A DNA stretch of 64,000 nucleotides from an uncultured Duncaniella sp. (GCA_910578615.1 CAJTRI010000001.1:62001-126000); one strand, 5' to 3'. Shown: positions 16,486 to 25,714, counted from the stretch's first letter. Numbers and translations are program-made. Notes: generated by a model not told the origin, from the letters alone.

Positions 16486-16518
16486 TAACTTAAAAATCAT
16501 CCCTTCTTCGGACTTTAT

Positions 16519-18291
16519 ATGGATCAATATATAGTATCGGCAAGGAAATACCGACCGTCCACGTTCGACAGCGTGGTAGGCCAGAAAGCCTTGACTTCGA
16601 CCCTGCGCAACGCCATCTCCTCGGGGCGTCTGGCCCACAGCTATCTCTTCTGTGGCTCTCGCGGTGTGGGAAAAACGTCATGTGCACGTATCTTTGCCAA
16701 GACCATCAACTGCCTCAATCCCACTCCCGGAGGTGAGGCGTGCAACGAGTGTGACTCGTGCCGGGCCTTCAATGCCGGAAACTCGATGAATATCATCGAA
16801 CTTGACGCAGCGTCAAACAATGGTGTCGACTCAATACGCGAACTCGTCGACCAAGTCCAGATACCCCCCTCAATGGGCCGTTACAGGGTGTTTATAGTCG
16901 ATGAGGTTCACATGCTCTCGTCAGCCGCATTCAACGCTTTCCTAAAAACACTCGAAGAGCCCCCCTCATACGTAATCTTCATTCTCGCCACGACAGAGAA
17001 ACACAAGATTATCCCCACCATACTGTCCCGCTGCCAGATATATGACTTTAACCGTATAACCATACGCGACATCATAGACCATCTCTCATACGTGGCAGAA
17101 AGCGAGGGGTTCACGGCAGAACCAGCAGCCCTCAATGTGATAGCCCGCAAAGCCGACGGTGCCATGCGTGACGCCCTCTCCATCTTTGACCAGGTCGCGG
17201 CATCGTCAAGAGGAAACATAACATACCAGAGCGCTATCGAGAACCTCAACGTCCTTGACCACAGATATTATAACAGGCTTCTTGACTGTTTTCTGGAAGG
17301 AAAAGTGCTCGAATCCTGGCTTATATACAAGGAGATACGTGACCACGGCTTTGACTCCCATATGCTCGTGACAGGTCTGGCAGACTATATGCGTGACCTC
17401 ATGGTGGCTCTGGATCCTTCCACGCTCACTCTTCTCGAAGCCGACGACGAGGCCAGAACAGAGATGGCACGTGCCGCCTCCAAATGCCATCCCGAGTTCA
17501 TCTATCGCGCCATGAACCTATGCAACGAGGCAGACCTGAACTATCGCACCGCCTCCAACAAGCAGTTTCTCGTAGAGCTGACGCTCGCCAAGATATGCCA
17601 ATTATCAAGCCCCTCTCCCGATGAAAACCGCAGCGGCGGAGAGGGGCAGTTAAAGAAAATATCCGCTGCCACACCATCTGCCCCTCAACAACAGCAGCAT
17701 GCTTCACAGCCAGCCGCCCCCATAACAGCCGCTCCGTCACCATCCCCCCAGCCAATGCCTGTGCAGGCAAAGCCAGTGATGGCGACAGAGCCTCCACCAC
17801 CACAATATGTCCCTCAGACGTCCAAGCCCAAGATCAAGCGTACAGGTTCCGCGCAGACTTTTTCGATATCCGACCGGCAGGGCCTTGCAGACAGTCCACA
17901 GGCCACGGTAGAAAAACCGCCTGAAAAACTATCCACCCCCTTCGAGCCTGAAAAGCTTCATGCGGCATGGCAGGAGTTCATTAAAGCAAATCCCACGCGC
18001 CACATACTCATCAACACCATGAGGGCCTCATTTCCGGCAATAGTGGAAGGAAATACTTTCAAGATGATGGTGGAGAACGAAAAACAGCACCAAGAGATGG
18101 CGGAAGCCCTACCGGCTATCCACCAATATCTGAGAAAGACACTTAAAAACGACTATGTGGAAATCCTCGTAGAGGTAAACCAAGGGGAAGCCTCGCCTCA
18201 CACATGGAACGAACGGCAGGTTCTCTCACACATGATAGAGGAACGCCCGATACTAAAAGAATTCATAGACTCTTTCGGACTTACTCTTTGA
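16519..18291 (+). CDS. dnaX: DNA polymerase III subunit gamma/tau
   Basis: 590 residues; the clamp-loader ATPase of the replicative polymerase. N-terminal YIVSARKYRPSTFDSVVGQ is classic. GSRGVGKTS is Walker A (residues 46-54), a four-Cys zinc module follows (CLNPTPGGEACNECDSC), IVDEVHMLS is Walker B, and LSRCQIYDF contains the SRC sensor motif. From about residue 370 the sequence becomes a Pro/Gln/Ala-rich linker, then a C-terminal tau-like domain after about 470. I saw no A AAA AAG-type slippery heptamer in the linker, so a shorter gamma form by frameshifting is not indicated. It is followed at once by a hairpin and then by the candidate origin. Confidence 0.96.
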   Translation: MDQYIVSARKYRPSTFDSVVGQKALTSTLRNAISSGRLAHSYLFCGSRGVGKTSCARIFAKTINCLNPTPGGEACNECDSCRAFNAGNSMNIIELDAASNNGVDSIRELVDQVQIPPSMGRYRVFIVDEVHMLSSAAFNAFLKTLEEPPSYVIFILATTEKHKIIPTILSRCQIYDFNRITIRDIIDHLSYVAESEGFTAEPAALNVIARKADGAMRDALSIFDQVAASSRGNITYQSAIENLNVLDHRYYNRLLDCFLEGKVLESWLIYKEIRDHGFDSHMLVTGLADYMRDLMVALDPSTLTLLEADDEARTEMARAASKCHPEFIYRAMNLCNEADLNYRTASNKQFLVELTLAKICQLSSPSPDENRSGGEGQLKKISAATPSAPQQQQHASQPAAPITAAPSPSPQPMPVQAKPVMATEPPPPQYVPQTSKPKIKRTGSAQTFSISDRQGLADSPQATVEKPPEKLSTPFEPEKLHAAWQEFIKANPTRHILINTMRASFPAIVEGNTFKMMVENEKQHQEMAEALPAIHQYLRKTLKNDYVEILVEVNQGEASPHTWNERQVLSHMIEERPILKEFIDSFGLTL

Positions 18292-18328
18292 CAGAACGAC
18301 CTCCGGCATAGTGCCGGAGGTCGTTCTG
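18292..18328 (+). terminator. Terminator of dnaX
   Basis: Perfect 17-base arms (18292-18308 and 18312-18328) with a TAG loop, directly abutting the dnaX stop codon. Confidence 0.8.
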
Positions 18329-18708
18329 CTCTATCCCCCAGAGAAACACCTTCCCGCCTCCCATCTACACCCCATCTAAAACGATTTCCGACCCGGCCCG
18401 AAAAACATCAGTACAGGCAAAAACACCATTCCGGGCAGACAAACACACAAACACACCACCATATTCACAGCACTCGATATAACCAACTGAAAACCCGGCA
18501 TATAGACACCCAAACAGAATCAATACCATACAATTGACAACAAGTGTTGAAAACTATGTAAATAACTGTTGAAAACTTTTCAATACTTTTTGAAAACTCA
18601 TCCTTGACTCATATTGTAGAAATGACGTATATCATTACATGTCTAACAGCCAAAATACTTATTATTAATCTGTAAATGGGTTTTCAAGCCGGTTTTCAAC
18701 AAAAACCG

Positions 18709-18740
18709 GTTGTAAAACTCATGGAAATTTTTTAACTTTG
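18709..18740 (+). promoter_or_regulatory. Promoter of nadA-leuS
   Basis: TTGT at 18709-18712 and TAACTTTG at 18733-18740, 20 bases apart. Transcription would start near 18747, leaving a leader of about 200 bases before nadA. Confidence 0.6.
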
Positions 18741-18760
18741 CACTTTATTAACATGATGTT

Positions 18761-18874
18761 AATAACTATACTAAGAGGCTGATTATCACCCTCGGGCAGT
18801 GTTGATAACCGTGATGAAAATGTAAACGGGAGTGCAATAACCCTATAATGCAAGAAATTGGCTGAAAAGTTATT
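18761..18874 (+). promoter_or_regulatory. Possible folded leader of nadA
   Basis: In the long nadA leader AATAACT (18761-18767) can pair with AGTTATT (18868-18874), closing a region that includes a local TTATCA/TGATAA hairpin (18783-18788 with 18803-18808). No known riboswitch class is recognised; it overlaps two DnaA-like boxes, so the pairing may be incidental. Confidence 0.25.
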
Positions 18875-18948
18875 ATACATATCAACATATATTAGTCTTC
18901 TTCTTATATTTTTTCTTTTTCAAAAAACTTTTTCAAAAATATAAATCA

Positions 18949-19914
18949 ATGAAAGTTGACAAGGGCTACGTCGAAGCAGCCGTTCCCGAGGGGGTTGATT
19001 TCAAAGCCGAGATTCTCCGCCTCAAAAAAGAAAAAAACGCCGTCATACTGGCCCACTACTACACCCTCCCCGAGATTCAGGATATCGCCGACTTCATTGG
19101 CGACTCACTGGCTCTGGCAAGGATTGCCGAGAAACTTGACAACGAGATCATCGTCATGTGCGGAGTCCACTTCATGGGGGAGACTGTGAAGATACTGTGT
19201 CCTTCCAGAAAGGTGCTCGTCCCCGATCTTAATGCCGGTTGCTCTCTGGCCGATTCCTGTCCGGCTCCCGAACTTGAAAAGTTCATAGCCGCCCATCCGG
19301 GACACACCGTGATTTCCTATGTCAACACATCTGCGGCCGTGAAGGCTCTTACCGATATAGTGGTGACTTCCGGCAATGCCATGAAGATAGTCAATGCTCT
19401 TCCCGCAGATGAGAAAATAATCTTCGGGCCTGACAGGAATCTCGGAAACTATATAAATTCAGAGACAGGGCGGGAGATGGTTCTCTGGGACGGTGCATGC
19501 CATGTGCATGAGAAGTTCTCTCTTGAAAAAATCCTCGAACTAAAAAAGATCCATCCCGGAGCAAAGGTTCTTGTCCATCCCGAATGTCCGGCTCCCATCC
19601 GTCTTGTCGCCGACAAAGTGGGTTCGACGGCGGTACTTCTCGAATGGGCCGGGGAGAGCGAGGCCGAAGAGTTCATCGTTGCCACCGAGAGTGGCATACT
19701 TCACGAGATGCGTCGCAAATGTCCGGGCAAGACATTTATTCCGGCTCCTCCGAATGACTCGACCTGTGCATGTAATGACTGTTCGTTCATGAAGCTGAAC
19801 ACCCTCCGTAAACTCTACCTGACCCTCCTACACGAGGCCCCGGAAATCTCGGTTGACCCGGAAGTAATCGACCGTGCCCGTCGTCCCATAACACGAATGC
19901 TTGAATTAAGTTGA
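18949..19914 (+). CDS. nadA: Quinolinate synthase A
   Basis: 321 residues, a [4Fe-4S] enzyme that condenses iminoaspartate with dihydroxyacetone phosphate to quinolinate in de novo NAD synthesis. AHYYTLPEIQDIADFIGDSLALA near residue 35 is the signature start; conserved cysteines appear in MCGVHFMGE, HPECPAPIR and the C-terminal CACNDCSFMKLNT. nadB and nadC are not in the window. It has a 200-base leader and leuS starts 6 bases after its stop, so the two are co-transcribed. Confidence 0.96.
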   Translation: MKVDKGYVEAAVPEGVDFKAEILRLKKEKNAVILAHYYTLPEIQDIADFIGDSLALARIAEKLDNEIIVMCGVHFMGETVKILCPSRKVLVPDLNAGCSLADSCPAPELEKFIAAHPGHTVISYVNTSAAVKALTDIVVTSGNAMKIVNALPADEKIIFGPDRNLGNYINSETGREMVLWDGACHVHEKFSLEKILELKKIHPGAKVLVHPECPAPIRLVADKVGSTAVLLEWAGESEAEEFIVATESGILHEMRRKCPGKTFIPAPPNDSTCACNDCSFMKLNTLRKLYLTLLHEAPEISVDPEVIDRARRPITRMLELS

Positions 19915-19920
19915 GATAAT

Positions 19921-22695
19921 ATGGAATACAATCATAAAGAAATAGAGTCACGCTGGCAACAGCGATGGCGTGACGAAAAGGTCTACGCGACCGAGATCGA
20001 CAAGAGCCGTCCGAAATTCTATGTGCTCGACATGTTCCCTTACCCCTCGGGTGCGGGTCTGCATGTGGGCCATCCTCTCGGCTACATAGCCTCAGACATT
20101 TTCTCGCGCTACAAGCGACTCAGAGGTTTCAATGTGCTTCATCCGATGGGATATGACGCTTACGGACTACCTGCCGAGCAATATGCCATCCAGACGGGAC
20201 AGCATCCAGAGAAGACAACCTCACAGAACATCTCACGCTACCGCAGCCAGCTCGACAAGATAGGATTCTGTTACGACTGGGATCGCGAGGTGCGCACGTG
20301 TGACCCCGGCTTCTATAAATGGACACAGTGGGCCTTCATGAAGATGGTAGGCAGCTATTATGACACGGCTGCCGACAAGGCCATGCCTGTGGAAGGTCTT
20401 GTGAAACATTTCGAAGAAAAAGGTACGGACGGTGTGAACGCCGCCTGTTCGGAAGAGCTGTCGTTTACCGCCGATGAATGGAACGCGATGTCGGATAAGG
20501 AAAAGAGCGATACGCTCATGAACTACCGCATAGCCTATCTCGGGAACACTATGGTCAACTGGTGTCCCGAACTTGGCACGGTGCTTGCCAACGACGAGGT
20601 CAGCGAAGGTCTTTCAATCCGTGGCGGATACCCTGTCGAACAGAAGCTCATGTACCAGTGGTGTCTCCGTGTGTCGGCCTATGCGTCGCGTCTGCTTGAC
20701 TCTCTTGACAGCCTCGACTGGACAGACTCTCTCAAAGAGACCCAGCGAAACTGGATAGGGCGTTCGGAAGGGGCAGAGATGCGTTTCCCCATAGCCGGAT
20801 CTGATGTGGAACTGGAAATATTCACCACCCGCGCCGACACCGTTTTCGGAGTTACATTCATGGTGCTTGCTCCCGAAAGCGAGTATGTGGAACGTGTGAC
20901 AACTCCTTCTCAGAAGGAAGAGGTAAAGGCCTATCTCGACTCTATCAAGCACAAGACCGAGCGAGAGCGCATGATTGACAAAAAGGTCAGCGGAGTCTTC
21001 ACAGGCAGCTATGCCGTAAATCCTCTCACAGGAAAAGAGATCCCTGTCTATATCAGTGACTATGTACTCGCAGGATATGGCACAGGCGCCATCATGGCCG
21101 TTCCTGCCCACGACAGCCGTGACTATGCGTTTGCCCGTCATTTCGACCTGCCGATAATTCCGCTTATCGAAGGTTGTGACGTGTCAGAGCAGAGTTTCGA
21201 TGCCAAGAGCGGACGTATGATTAATTCTTCTTCCGAACTTCTCGACCTGGACGGTATGGAGGTCAAGGATGCCATCGCCGCTACAAAGAAATTTATAGAG
21301 GAGAAGGGGATAGGCCGTGTAAAGGTCAACTATCGTCTGCGTGACGCTATCTTTTCGAGACAGCGCTACTGGGGAGAGCCGTTCCCCGTATATTATAAAG
21401 ACGGTATACCCACGCTCATGGACGAGTCTGAACTCCCGTTGCTTCTTCCCGAGGTTGACAAGTATCTGCCCACCGAGACAGGCGAGCCGCCTCTGGGGCG
21501 CGCCAAGAACTGGGTGACCAAGGACGGCTATCCGATAGAGCTTAACACGATGCCCGGTTTTGCCGGATCATCGGCATACTATCTCCGCTATATGGATCCG
21601 CGCAATGACAAGGCCCTTGTAGGTCATGAGGCCAACGAATACTGGCGCAATGTCGATCTGTATATAGGAGGTACTGAGCATGCCACCGGCCACCTGATAT
21701 ACTCGCGTTTCTGGAACAAGTTCCTTTTTGATCTGGGGTATGTAGTTGAGTCTGAGCCTTTTAAGAAGCTTATCAACCAAGGAATGATTCAGGGCCGCTC
21801 TAACTTCGTATACCGCATACAGGGTACCAATAAGTTCGTCTCGCTCGGTCTTAAAGACAACTATGAGACTACGCCTATCCATGTGGATGTCAACATAGTC
21901 TCCAATGACATACTTGATGTTGACGCGTTCCGTGCGTGGCGTCCGGATTATGCCGATGCCGAATTTATTCTCGAAGATGGAAAATATGTGTGCGGCTGGG
22001 CTGTGGAGAAGATGTCCAAGTCAATGTTCAATGTGGTCAATCCTGATGACATAGTAGAGCGATATGGTGCAGATACGCTCCGCCTCTACGAGATGTTCCT
22101 TGGCCCGCTCGAACAGTCCAAGCCTTGGGATACCAACGGTATTGACGGCGTGAACCGCTTTTTAAAGAAGCTGTGGGCGCTCTACTACAAGGGTGGAACA
22201 TGTCTTGTTGACGACTCCGAACCTTCGCCGGAGGCTCTTAAAACACTCCACAAGCTTATCAAGAAGGTGACAGGGGATATAGAGTCGTTCTCCTACAATA
22301 CCTCTGTGGCCGCGTTCATGATCTGTGTCAACGAGCTTACATCCTTGAAATGCCATTCCCGCAAGATTCTCTCTGACCTTCTCGTTGTTCTCGCACCGTT
22401 TGCTCCCCATATAGCCGAGGAGTTATGGCATTCCGCCCTCGGCAATGAGATTACGGTCAACGATGCCGTCTGGCCCGAATGGAACGATGAATATCTCAGG
22501 GAGTCTACTGTCAATTATGCGGTGTCGTTCAACGGAAAGGCTCGTTTCAATATCCAGCTTCCGGCAGATATGCCCAAGGAAGAAGTTGAAAAGACAGCTC
22601 TCTCTCATGAGGGGTCTGCAAAGTGGATTGACGGAAAGACCGTTCGCAAGATTATCGTTGTTCCCGGAAAGATCGTAAACATAGTTGTCGACTGA
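19921..22695 (+). CDS. leuS: Leucyl-tRNA synthetase
   Basis: 924 residues, class Ia synthetase charging tRNA-Leu. The HIGH-type motif is GAGLHVGHPLGY near residue 45, the KMSKS loop reads EKMSKSMFN near 700, and the CP1 editing domain lies between them. A C-terminal anticodon-binding helical domain follows. It is the second gene of the nadA operon and ends at a strong hairpin. Confidence 0.97.
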   Translation: MEYNHKEIESRWQQRWRDEKVYATEIDKSRPKFYVLDMFPYPSGAGLHVGHPLGYIASDIFSRYKRLRGFNVLHPMGYDAYGLPAEQYAIQTGQHPEKTTSQNISRYRSQLDKIGFCYDWDREVRTCDPGFYKWTQWAFMKMVGSYYDTAADKAMPVEGLVKHFEEKGTDGVNAACSEELSFTADEWNAMSDKEKSDTLMNYRIAYLGNTMVNWCPELGTVLANDEVSEGLSIRGGYPVEQKLMYQWCLRVSAYASRLLDSLDSLDWTDSLKETQRNWIGRSEGAEMRFPIAGSDVELEIFTTRADTVFGVTFMVLAPESEYVERVTTPSQKEEVKAYLDSIKHKTERERMIDKKVSGVFTGSYAVNPLTGKEIPVYISDYVLAGYGTGAIMAVPAHDSRDYAFARHFDLPIIPLIEGCDVSEQSFDAKSGRMINSSSELLDLDGMEVKDAIAATKKFIEEKGIGRVKVNYRLRDAIFSRQRYWGEPFPVYYKDGIPTLMDESELPLLLPEVDKYLPTETGEPPLGRAKNWVTKDGYPIELNTMPGFAGSSAYYLRYMDPRNDKALVGHEANEYWRNVDLYIGGTEHATGHLIYSRFWNKFLFDLGYVVESEPFKKLINQGMIQGRSNFVYRIQGTNKFVSLGLKDNYETTPIHVDVNIVSNDILDVDAFRAWRPDYADAEFILEDGKYVCGWAVEKMSKSMFNVVNPDDIVERYGADTLRLYEMFLGPLEQSKPWDTNGIDGVNRFLKKLWALYYKGGTCLVDDSEPSPEALKTLHKLIKKVTGDIESFSYNTSVAAFMICVNELTSLKCHSRKILSDLLVVLAPFAPHIAEELWHSALGNEITVNDAVWPEWNDEYLRESTVNYAVSFNGKARFNIQLPADMPKEEVEKTALSHEGSAKWIDGKTVRKIIVVPGKIVNIVVD

Positions 22696-22712
22696 CAGGA
22701 TTTCATCCTTCT

Positions 22713-22758
22713 ATATATAAAAAAATAAGCACCGGGAGGTGCTTATTTTTTTATATAT
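22713..22758. terminator. Terminator of nadA-leuS
   Basis: Perfect 21-base arms (22713-22733 and 22738-22758) with a 4-base loop, including a 7-A/7-T tract. Confidence 0.85.
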
Positions 22759-22798
22759 CTATGTGTCATTATCGCCTCTTTACGGGAAAACCTTATGG

Positions 22799-22806
22799 TA
22801 AATTTG
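22799..22806 (+). promoter_or_regulatory. -7 box of the holin-like gene
   Basis: TAAATTTG, only 13 bases before the ATG, so the mRNA would have almost no leader. Confidence 0.5.
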
Positions 22807-22819
22807 CAGCAAAAAAATC

Positions 22820-23221
22820 ATGCAGAAACAATTTGTCTTTCCCATCCTCATTCTTCTTGTCACCGAATATACAGGCGTCACCCTGACCATTATTGCCGAC
22901 CTTGTCAGCGGACTTCGCAAATCTTGGCGTGAGGGAAAGCGGTGCACATCACGCGGGCTGAGGCGCACGGTCAGAAAACTTATCTCATATTATCTCGCGC
23001 TGTTCTCTCTGACTGTGGTAGATGTCATGGTAATTTCAGCAACGCTGGTCTATGCGGCCGGTGGAAATTCCCCGGCCATTCCTCCGTTTCCGTTCCTGAC
23101 TACCTTCGGTGCTCTTTCTCTGGCATTGATAGAGATTATAAGTATCTGTGAGAATTCTCCTCATCGGTCACGGTTCCGCAGGGCATTCGAACTATTGGAT
23201 AGACTGAGAAAGCATAGATGA
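22820..23221 (+). CDS. Holin-like small membrane protein
   Basis: 133 residues with three predicted membrane segments. The pattern TIIADLVSGLRKSWREGKR, SRGLRRTVRKLISYYLALF and TVVDVMV is that of Bacteroidetes phage-holin-family proteins. There is no lysin, phage structural gene or integrase nearby, so it is a chromosomal member of the family rather than part of a prophage. It converges on uvrC with a 3-base gap and no visible terminator between. Confidence 0.65.
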   Translation: MQKQFVFPILILLVTEYTGVTLTIIADLVSGLRKSWREGKRCTSRGLRRTVRKLISYYLALFSLTVVDVMVISATLVYAAGGNSPAIPPFPFLTTFGALSLALIEIISICENSPHRSRFRRAFELLDRLRKHR

Positions 23222-23224
23222 CAC

Positions 23225-25036
23225 CTATTCTTCTTCATGGAGAGCGGCGTAGACAATCGAGGCTTTGGCTGGGCCTATCACATCGGCAATAGCTTCAAGG
23301 TCGGCTTCACGGATTCTTTTCACACTTTTGAAATGACTGAGCAGGGTGGTACGTGATTTTTCTCCGATACCCTTTATTCCGTCAAGCTGTGAGACTGCCT
23401 GAGACTTGGAGCGGCGGTTGCGGTGATGTGTGATTCCGAATCTGTGTGCTTCGTCGCGCAGGTGCTGCACCACGCGCAGCGTTTCGGAATTTTTGTCTAT
23501 GTAGAGAGGTATACTATCACCGGGAAAGAAGATTTCTTCAAGTCTCTTCGCTATGCCTACCACGGCTATCACCCCTCTTAGTCCCATAGCTTCGAGTGCC
23601 TCGACGGCGGCGGAGAGCTGCCCTTTGCCGCCGTCGACGACTACGAGTTGCGGAAGCGGCTCGCCTTCCTGCACAAGCCGGCTGTAACGCCGGGTGAGTA
23701 CTTCCTTCATTGACGCGAAATCATCAGGGCCTATGACAGTCTTTATATTGAAATGCCTGTAATCCTTTTTTGAAGGTCTGGCGTCTTTGAAGACCACGCA
23801 TGACGCCACGGGATTTGTACCCTGTATGTTTGAATTGTCAAAACATTCTATGTGGCGTGGCAGTTCTGAGAGATGGAAGTCGCTCTTGATTCTTTCGAGG
23901 ATGCGGTCTGTACGGACGGCAGGATCGCGTTTTTCCATTGTCTTGATTTTGTCTACGCGGTGCTGTCGCGCGTTTTTCTGCGACACTTCCAATAGTTTGG
24001 CCTTATCACCGCGACGAGGTATAGTGAACCTAACTCCCTCCATCTCCACGTCAGGTTCCTCTGCCACGATTACCTCGTTATACCTTGTTCCCAGCGATCC
24101 GGCTATCTCGTTCATCGCATATCCGAGCAGCTGGGCGCGGGTTTCGTCAAGACGGCGGCGGTATTCAAGGGTCACAGACTTTACAACCGCGCCGTGACGT
24201 ACGTGCATATAATTGATATTCACCTCATTGTCTTCGTCATAAATACCGAAGACATCTACATCCTCCACAGTCTGGGAGACTATGGAGCTTTTGGCCTGAT
24301 ATCTTTTGACAAGATCATACTGTTCTTTGAGTTCCTGGGCTTCCTCGAAGCGCAACTCGGATGCCAGACGTTCCATTCCGTCTCTGAGATATTGGAGGAG
24401 TTCGGATATGTCACCGCGCAGTATGGCACGGATATTTTCGATAAAGGCGCCATATCCTTCTGTGGAGATGAGGCCTGTGCAACATCCTTTGCAGCGTTTC
24501 AGATGATAGTCCAGACATAGACGTCCCTTGCCTTTGCCGATGTATTCGGGGGTTATCAGATGGCGGCATGAGCGGACAGGGTATATGCGTCTTATGAGGT
24601 CGAGAGTGGCGCGTGCCGCCCCTGTGTCGGAGTAAGGCCCGTAATATTTAGAGCCGTCCTTGATCTTCTGCCTTGTCATGAACACACGCGGGTAAGGTTC
24701 GTTGGTGACCACTATCCATGGATAGCTCTTATCGTCCTTCAACAATACATTGTAGCGTGGCTGGTGTTCCTTGATCATCGAGGATTCGAGATTAAGGGCG
24801 TCCTGTTCTGTGGGCACCACGATGTATTTCATATCCGTGATGGCCCTGACAAGGAGGTTTGTCCGTATGGAGTCGTGGGTGCGGTTGAAGTATGAACTTA
24901 CCCTCCGTTTCAGATTCTTTGCCTTGCCTACATATATTACAGTCCCTTCCGAGTCAAAGTACATATAGACTCCCGGAGTGTCAGGAAGGATGGAAATTTT
25001 CTCTTCAAGTTCTGTTGATTTTCTATGCTTGGGCAT
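23225..25036 (-). CDS. uvrC: Excinuclease ABC subunit C
   Basis: 603 residues. It makes the dual incisions in nucleotide excision repair together with UvrA and UvrB. The GIY-YIG nuclease is at the N-terminus (PGVYMYFDSEGTVIYVGKAKNLKRR), a UvrB-binding coiled coil near residues 200-235 (LASELRFEEAQELKEQ), the RNase H-like 3-prime-side nuclease in the middle (ECFDNSNIQGTNPVASCVVF), and a helix-hairpin-helix at the end (LDGIKGIGEKSRTTLL). It is the last of the cluster with apt and mnmG. Confidence 0.97.
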   Translation of the reverse strand: MPKHRKSTELEEKISILPDTPGVYMYFDSEGTVIYVGKAKNLKRRVSSYFNRTHDSIRTNLLVRAITDMKYIVVPTEQDALNLESSMIKEHQPRYNVLLKDDKSYPWIVVTNEPYPRVFMTRQKIKDGSKYYGPYSDTGAARATLDLIRRIYPVRSCRHLITPEYIGKGKGRLCLDYHLKRCKGCCTGLISTEGYGAFIENIRAILRGDISELLQYLRDGMERLASELRFEEAQELKEQYDLVKRYQAKSSIVSQTVEDVDVFGIYDEDNEVNINYMHVRHGAVVKSVTLEYRRRLDETRAQLLGYAMNEIAGSLGTRYNEVIVAEEPDVEMEGVRFTIPRRGDKAKLLEVSQKNARQHRVDKIKTMEKRDPAVRTDRILERIKSDFHLSELPRHIECFDNSNIQGTNPVASCVVFKDARPSKKDYRHFNIKTVIGPDDFASMKEVLTRRYSRLVQEGEPLPQLVVVDGGKGQLSAAVEALEAMGLRGVIAVVGIAKRLEEIFFPGDSIPLYIDKNSETLRVVQHLRDEAHRFGITHHRNRRSKSQAVSQLDGIKGIGEKSRTTLLSHFKSVKRIREADLEAIADVIGPAKASIVYAALHEEE

Positions 25037-25065
25037 CTGGATAGGATTAATCGGTGAGATATTGG

Positions 25066-25109
25066 AAACCCTGCCAAGGACGCTGTTCGTGTCGCGGTTG
25101 GCAGGGTTT
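25066..25109. terminator. Hairpin between uvrC and apt
   Basis: Perfect 11-base arms (25066-25076 and 25099-25109). The T-run is on the plus-strand side, although both neighbours are on the minus strand, so as an apt terminator it is imperfect. Confidence 0.5.
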
Positions 25110-25141
25110 TTAATTTAGTGGGTCGCCGGTCTTCTCCCTTA

Positions 25142-25660
25142 TCAATATGTGATGAGGGTTGAGACTTCGGCCTCGGCCGGAAGGTTGGCGCGTCCGTTGA
25201 GTTGTGACAGCTCTACTATGAAATTGATGTAAATTTTCTTCGGGTTCATCTGTTTCACGAGGTTATAGGCTGCGGCCATTGTACCTCCTGTGGCAAGTAC
25301 GTCATCATGGATCACCACGACATCATCAGGGGTGATGGCGTCACGGTGGATCTCTATGATGTCCTTTCCGTATTCCTTGTCATAGGAAGCCTGTATGGTA
25401 TCGGCAGGCAGTTTGCCCGGCTTGCGTACGGGTACGAATCCAGCGCCCAGTTCGAATGCCAGTATAGAGCCACCGATGAAGCCACGGCTTTCTATACCCA
25501 CTACCTTTGTAACGCCTTTGTCGCGGTAAAGTTGGGAAAGATCCCATCCTATTATGTGAAGCCCTCTCGGATCTTTGAAGAGGGTGGTGAGATCGCGAAA
25601 GATTACTCCCTTCTGTGGGAAGTCTATCACATCGCGAATGTGGGATTTCAGATATTCCAT
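25142..25660 (-). CDS. apt: Adenine phosphoribosyltransferase
   Basis: 172 residues, standard length. It converts adenine and PRPP to AMP (purine salvage) in the cytoplasm. GVIFRDLTTLFKDP at residues 19-32 and the PRPP-binding loop VVVIHDDVLATGGTMAAA near 120 are clear. It lies downstream of mnmG, separated by a 54-base gap that contains a parS site. Confidence 0.96.
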   Translation of the reverse strand: MEYLKSHIRDVIDFPQKGVIFRDLTTLFKDPRGLHIIGWDLSQLYRDKGVTKVVGIESRGFIGGSILAFELGAGFVPVRKPGKLPADTIQASYDKEYGKDIIEIHRDAITPDDVVVIHDDVLATGGTMAAAYNLVKQMNPKKIYINFIVELSQLNGRANLPAEAEVSTLITY

Positions 25661-25687
25661 TTGGTTAAAATATAGAGGTTGAAAAAA

Positions 25688-25703
25688 TGTTTCACGTGGA
25701 ACA
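25688..25703. other. ParB-binding parS site
   Basis: TGTTTCACGTGGAACA is the exact reverse complement of TGTTCCACGTGAAACA, which satisfies the conserved chromosomal parS consensus TGTTNCACGTGAAACA. It lies in the 54-base gap between mnmG and apt. Such sites cluster near the replication origin in most bacteria and seed ParB loading for chromosome segregation. Confidence 0.85.
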
Positions 25704-25714
25704 ATCGGTGTTTT

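Larger units (their letters stand above)
18329..18948. other. Candidate chromosomal replication origin (oriC)
   Basis: A gene-free AT-rich stretch between dnaX and nadA with a cluster of nonamers of the type TGTTGAWAA or its complement TTWTCAACA, close variants of the DnaA box TTATCCACA. Exact to that pattern: 18545-18553, 18567-18575, 18693-18701 and 18800-18808. One mismatch: 18577-18585, 18588-18596, 18757-18765 and 18879-18887. Between the two groups lies an AT-rich stretch (about 18600-18680) that could unwind. The left part, 18329-18540, is C/A-rich with no gene. Strand usage and base composition change around here, and a parS site is 7 kb away. DnaA binding has not been shown; the boxes could serve another regulator. 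Confidence 0.5.

Noticed and set aside
17580..17960. Programmed frameshift in dnaX
   Set aside because: The linker region has no A AAA AAG-type heptamer with a following stem, so a gamma form is not supported.
22820..23221. Prophage remnant
   Set aside because: A single holin-like gene without lysin, integrase or structural genes is not evidence for a prophage.
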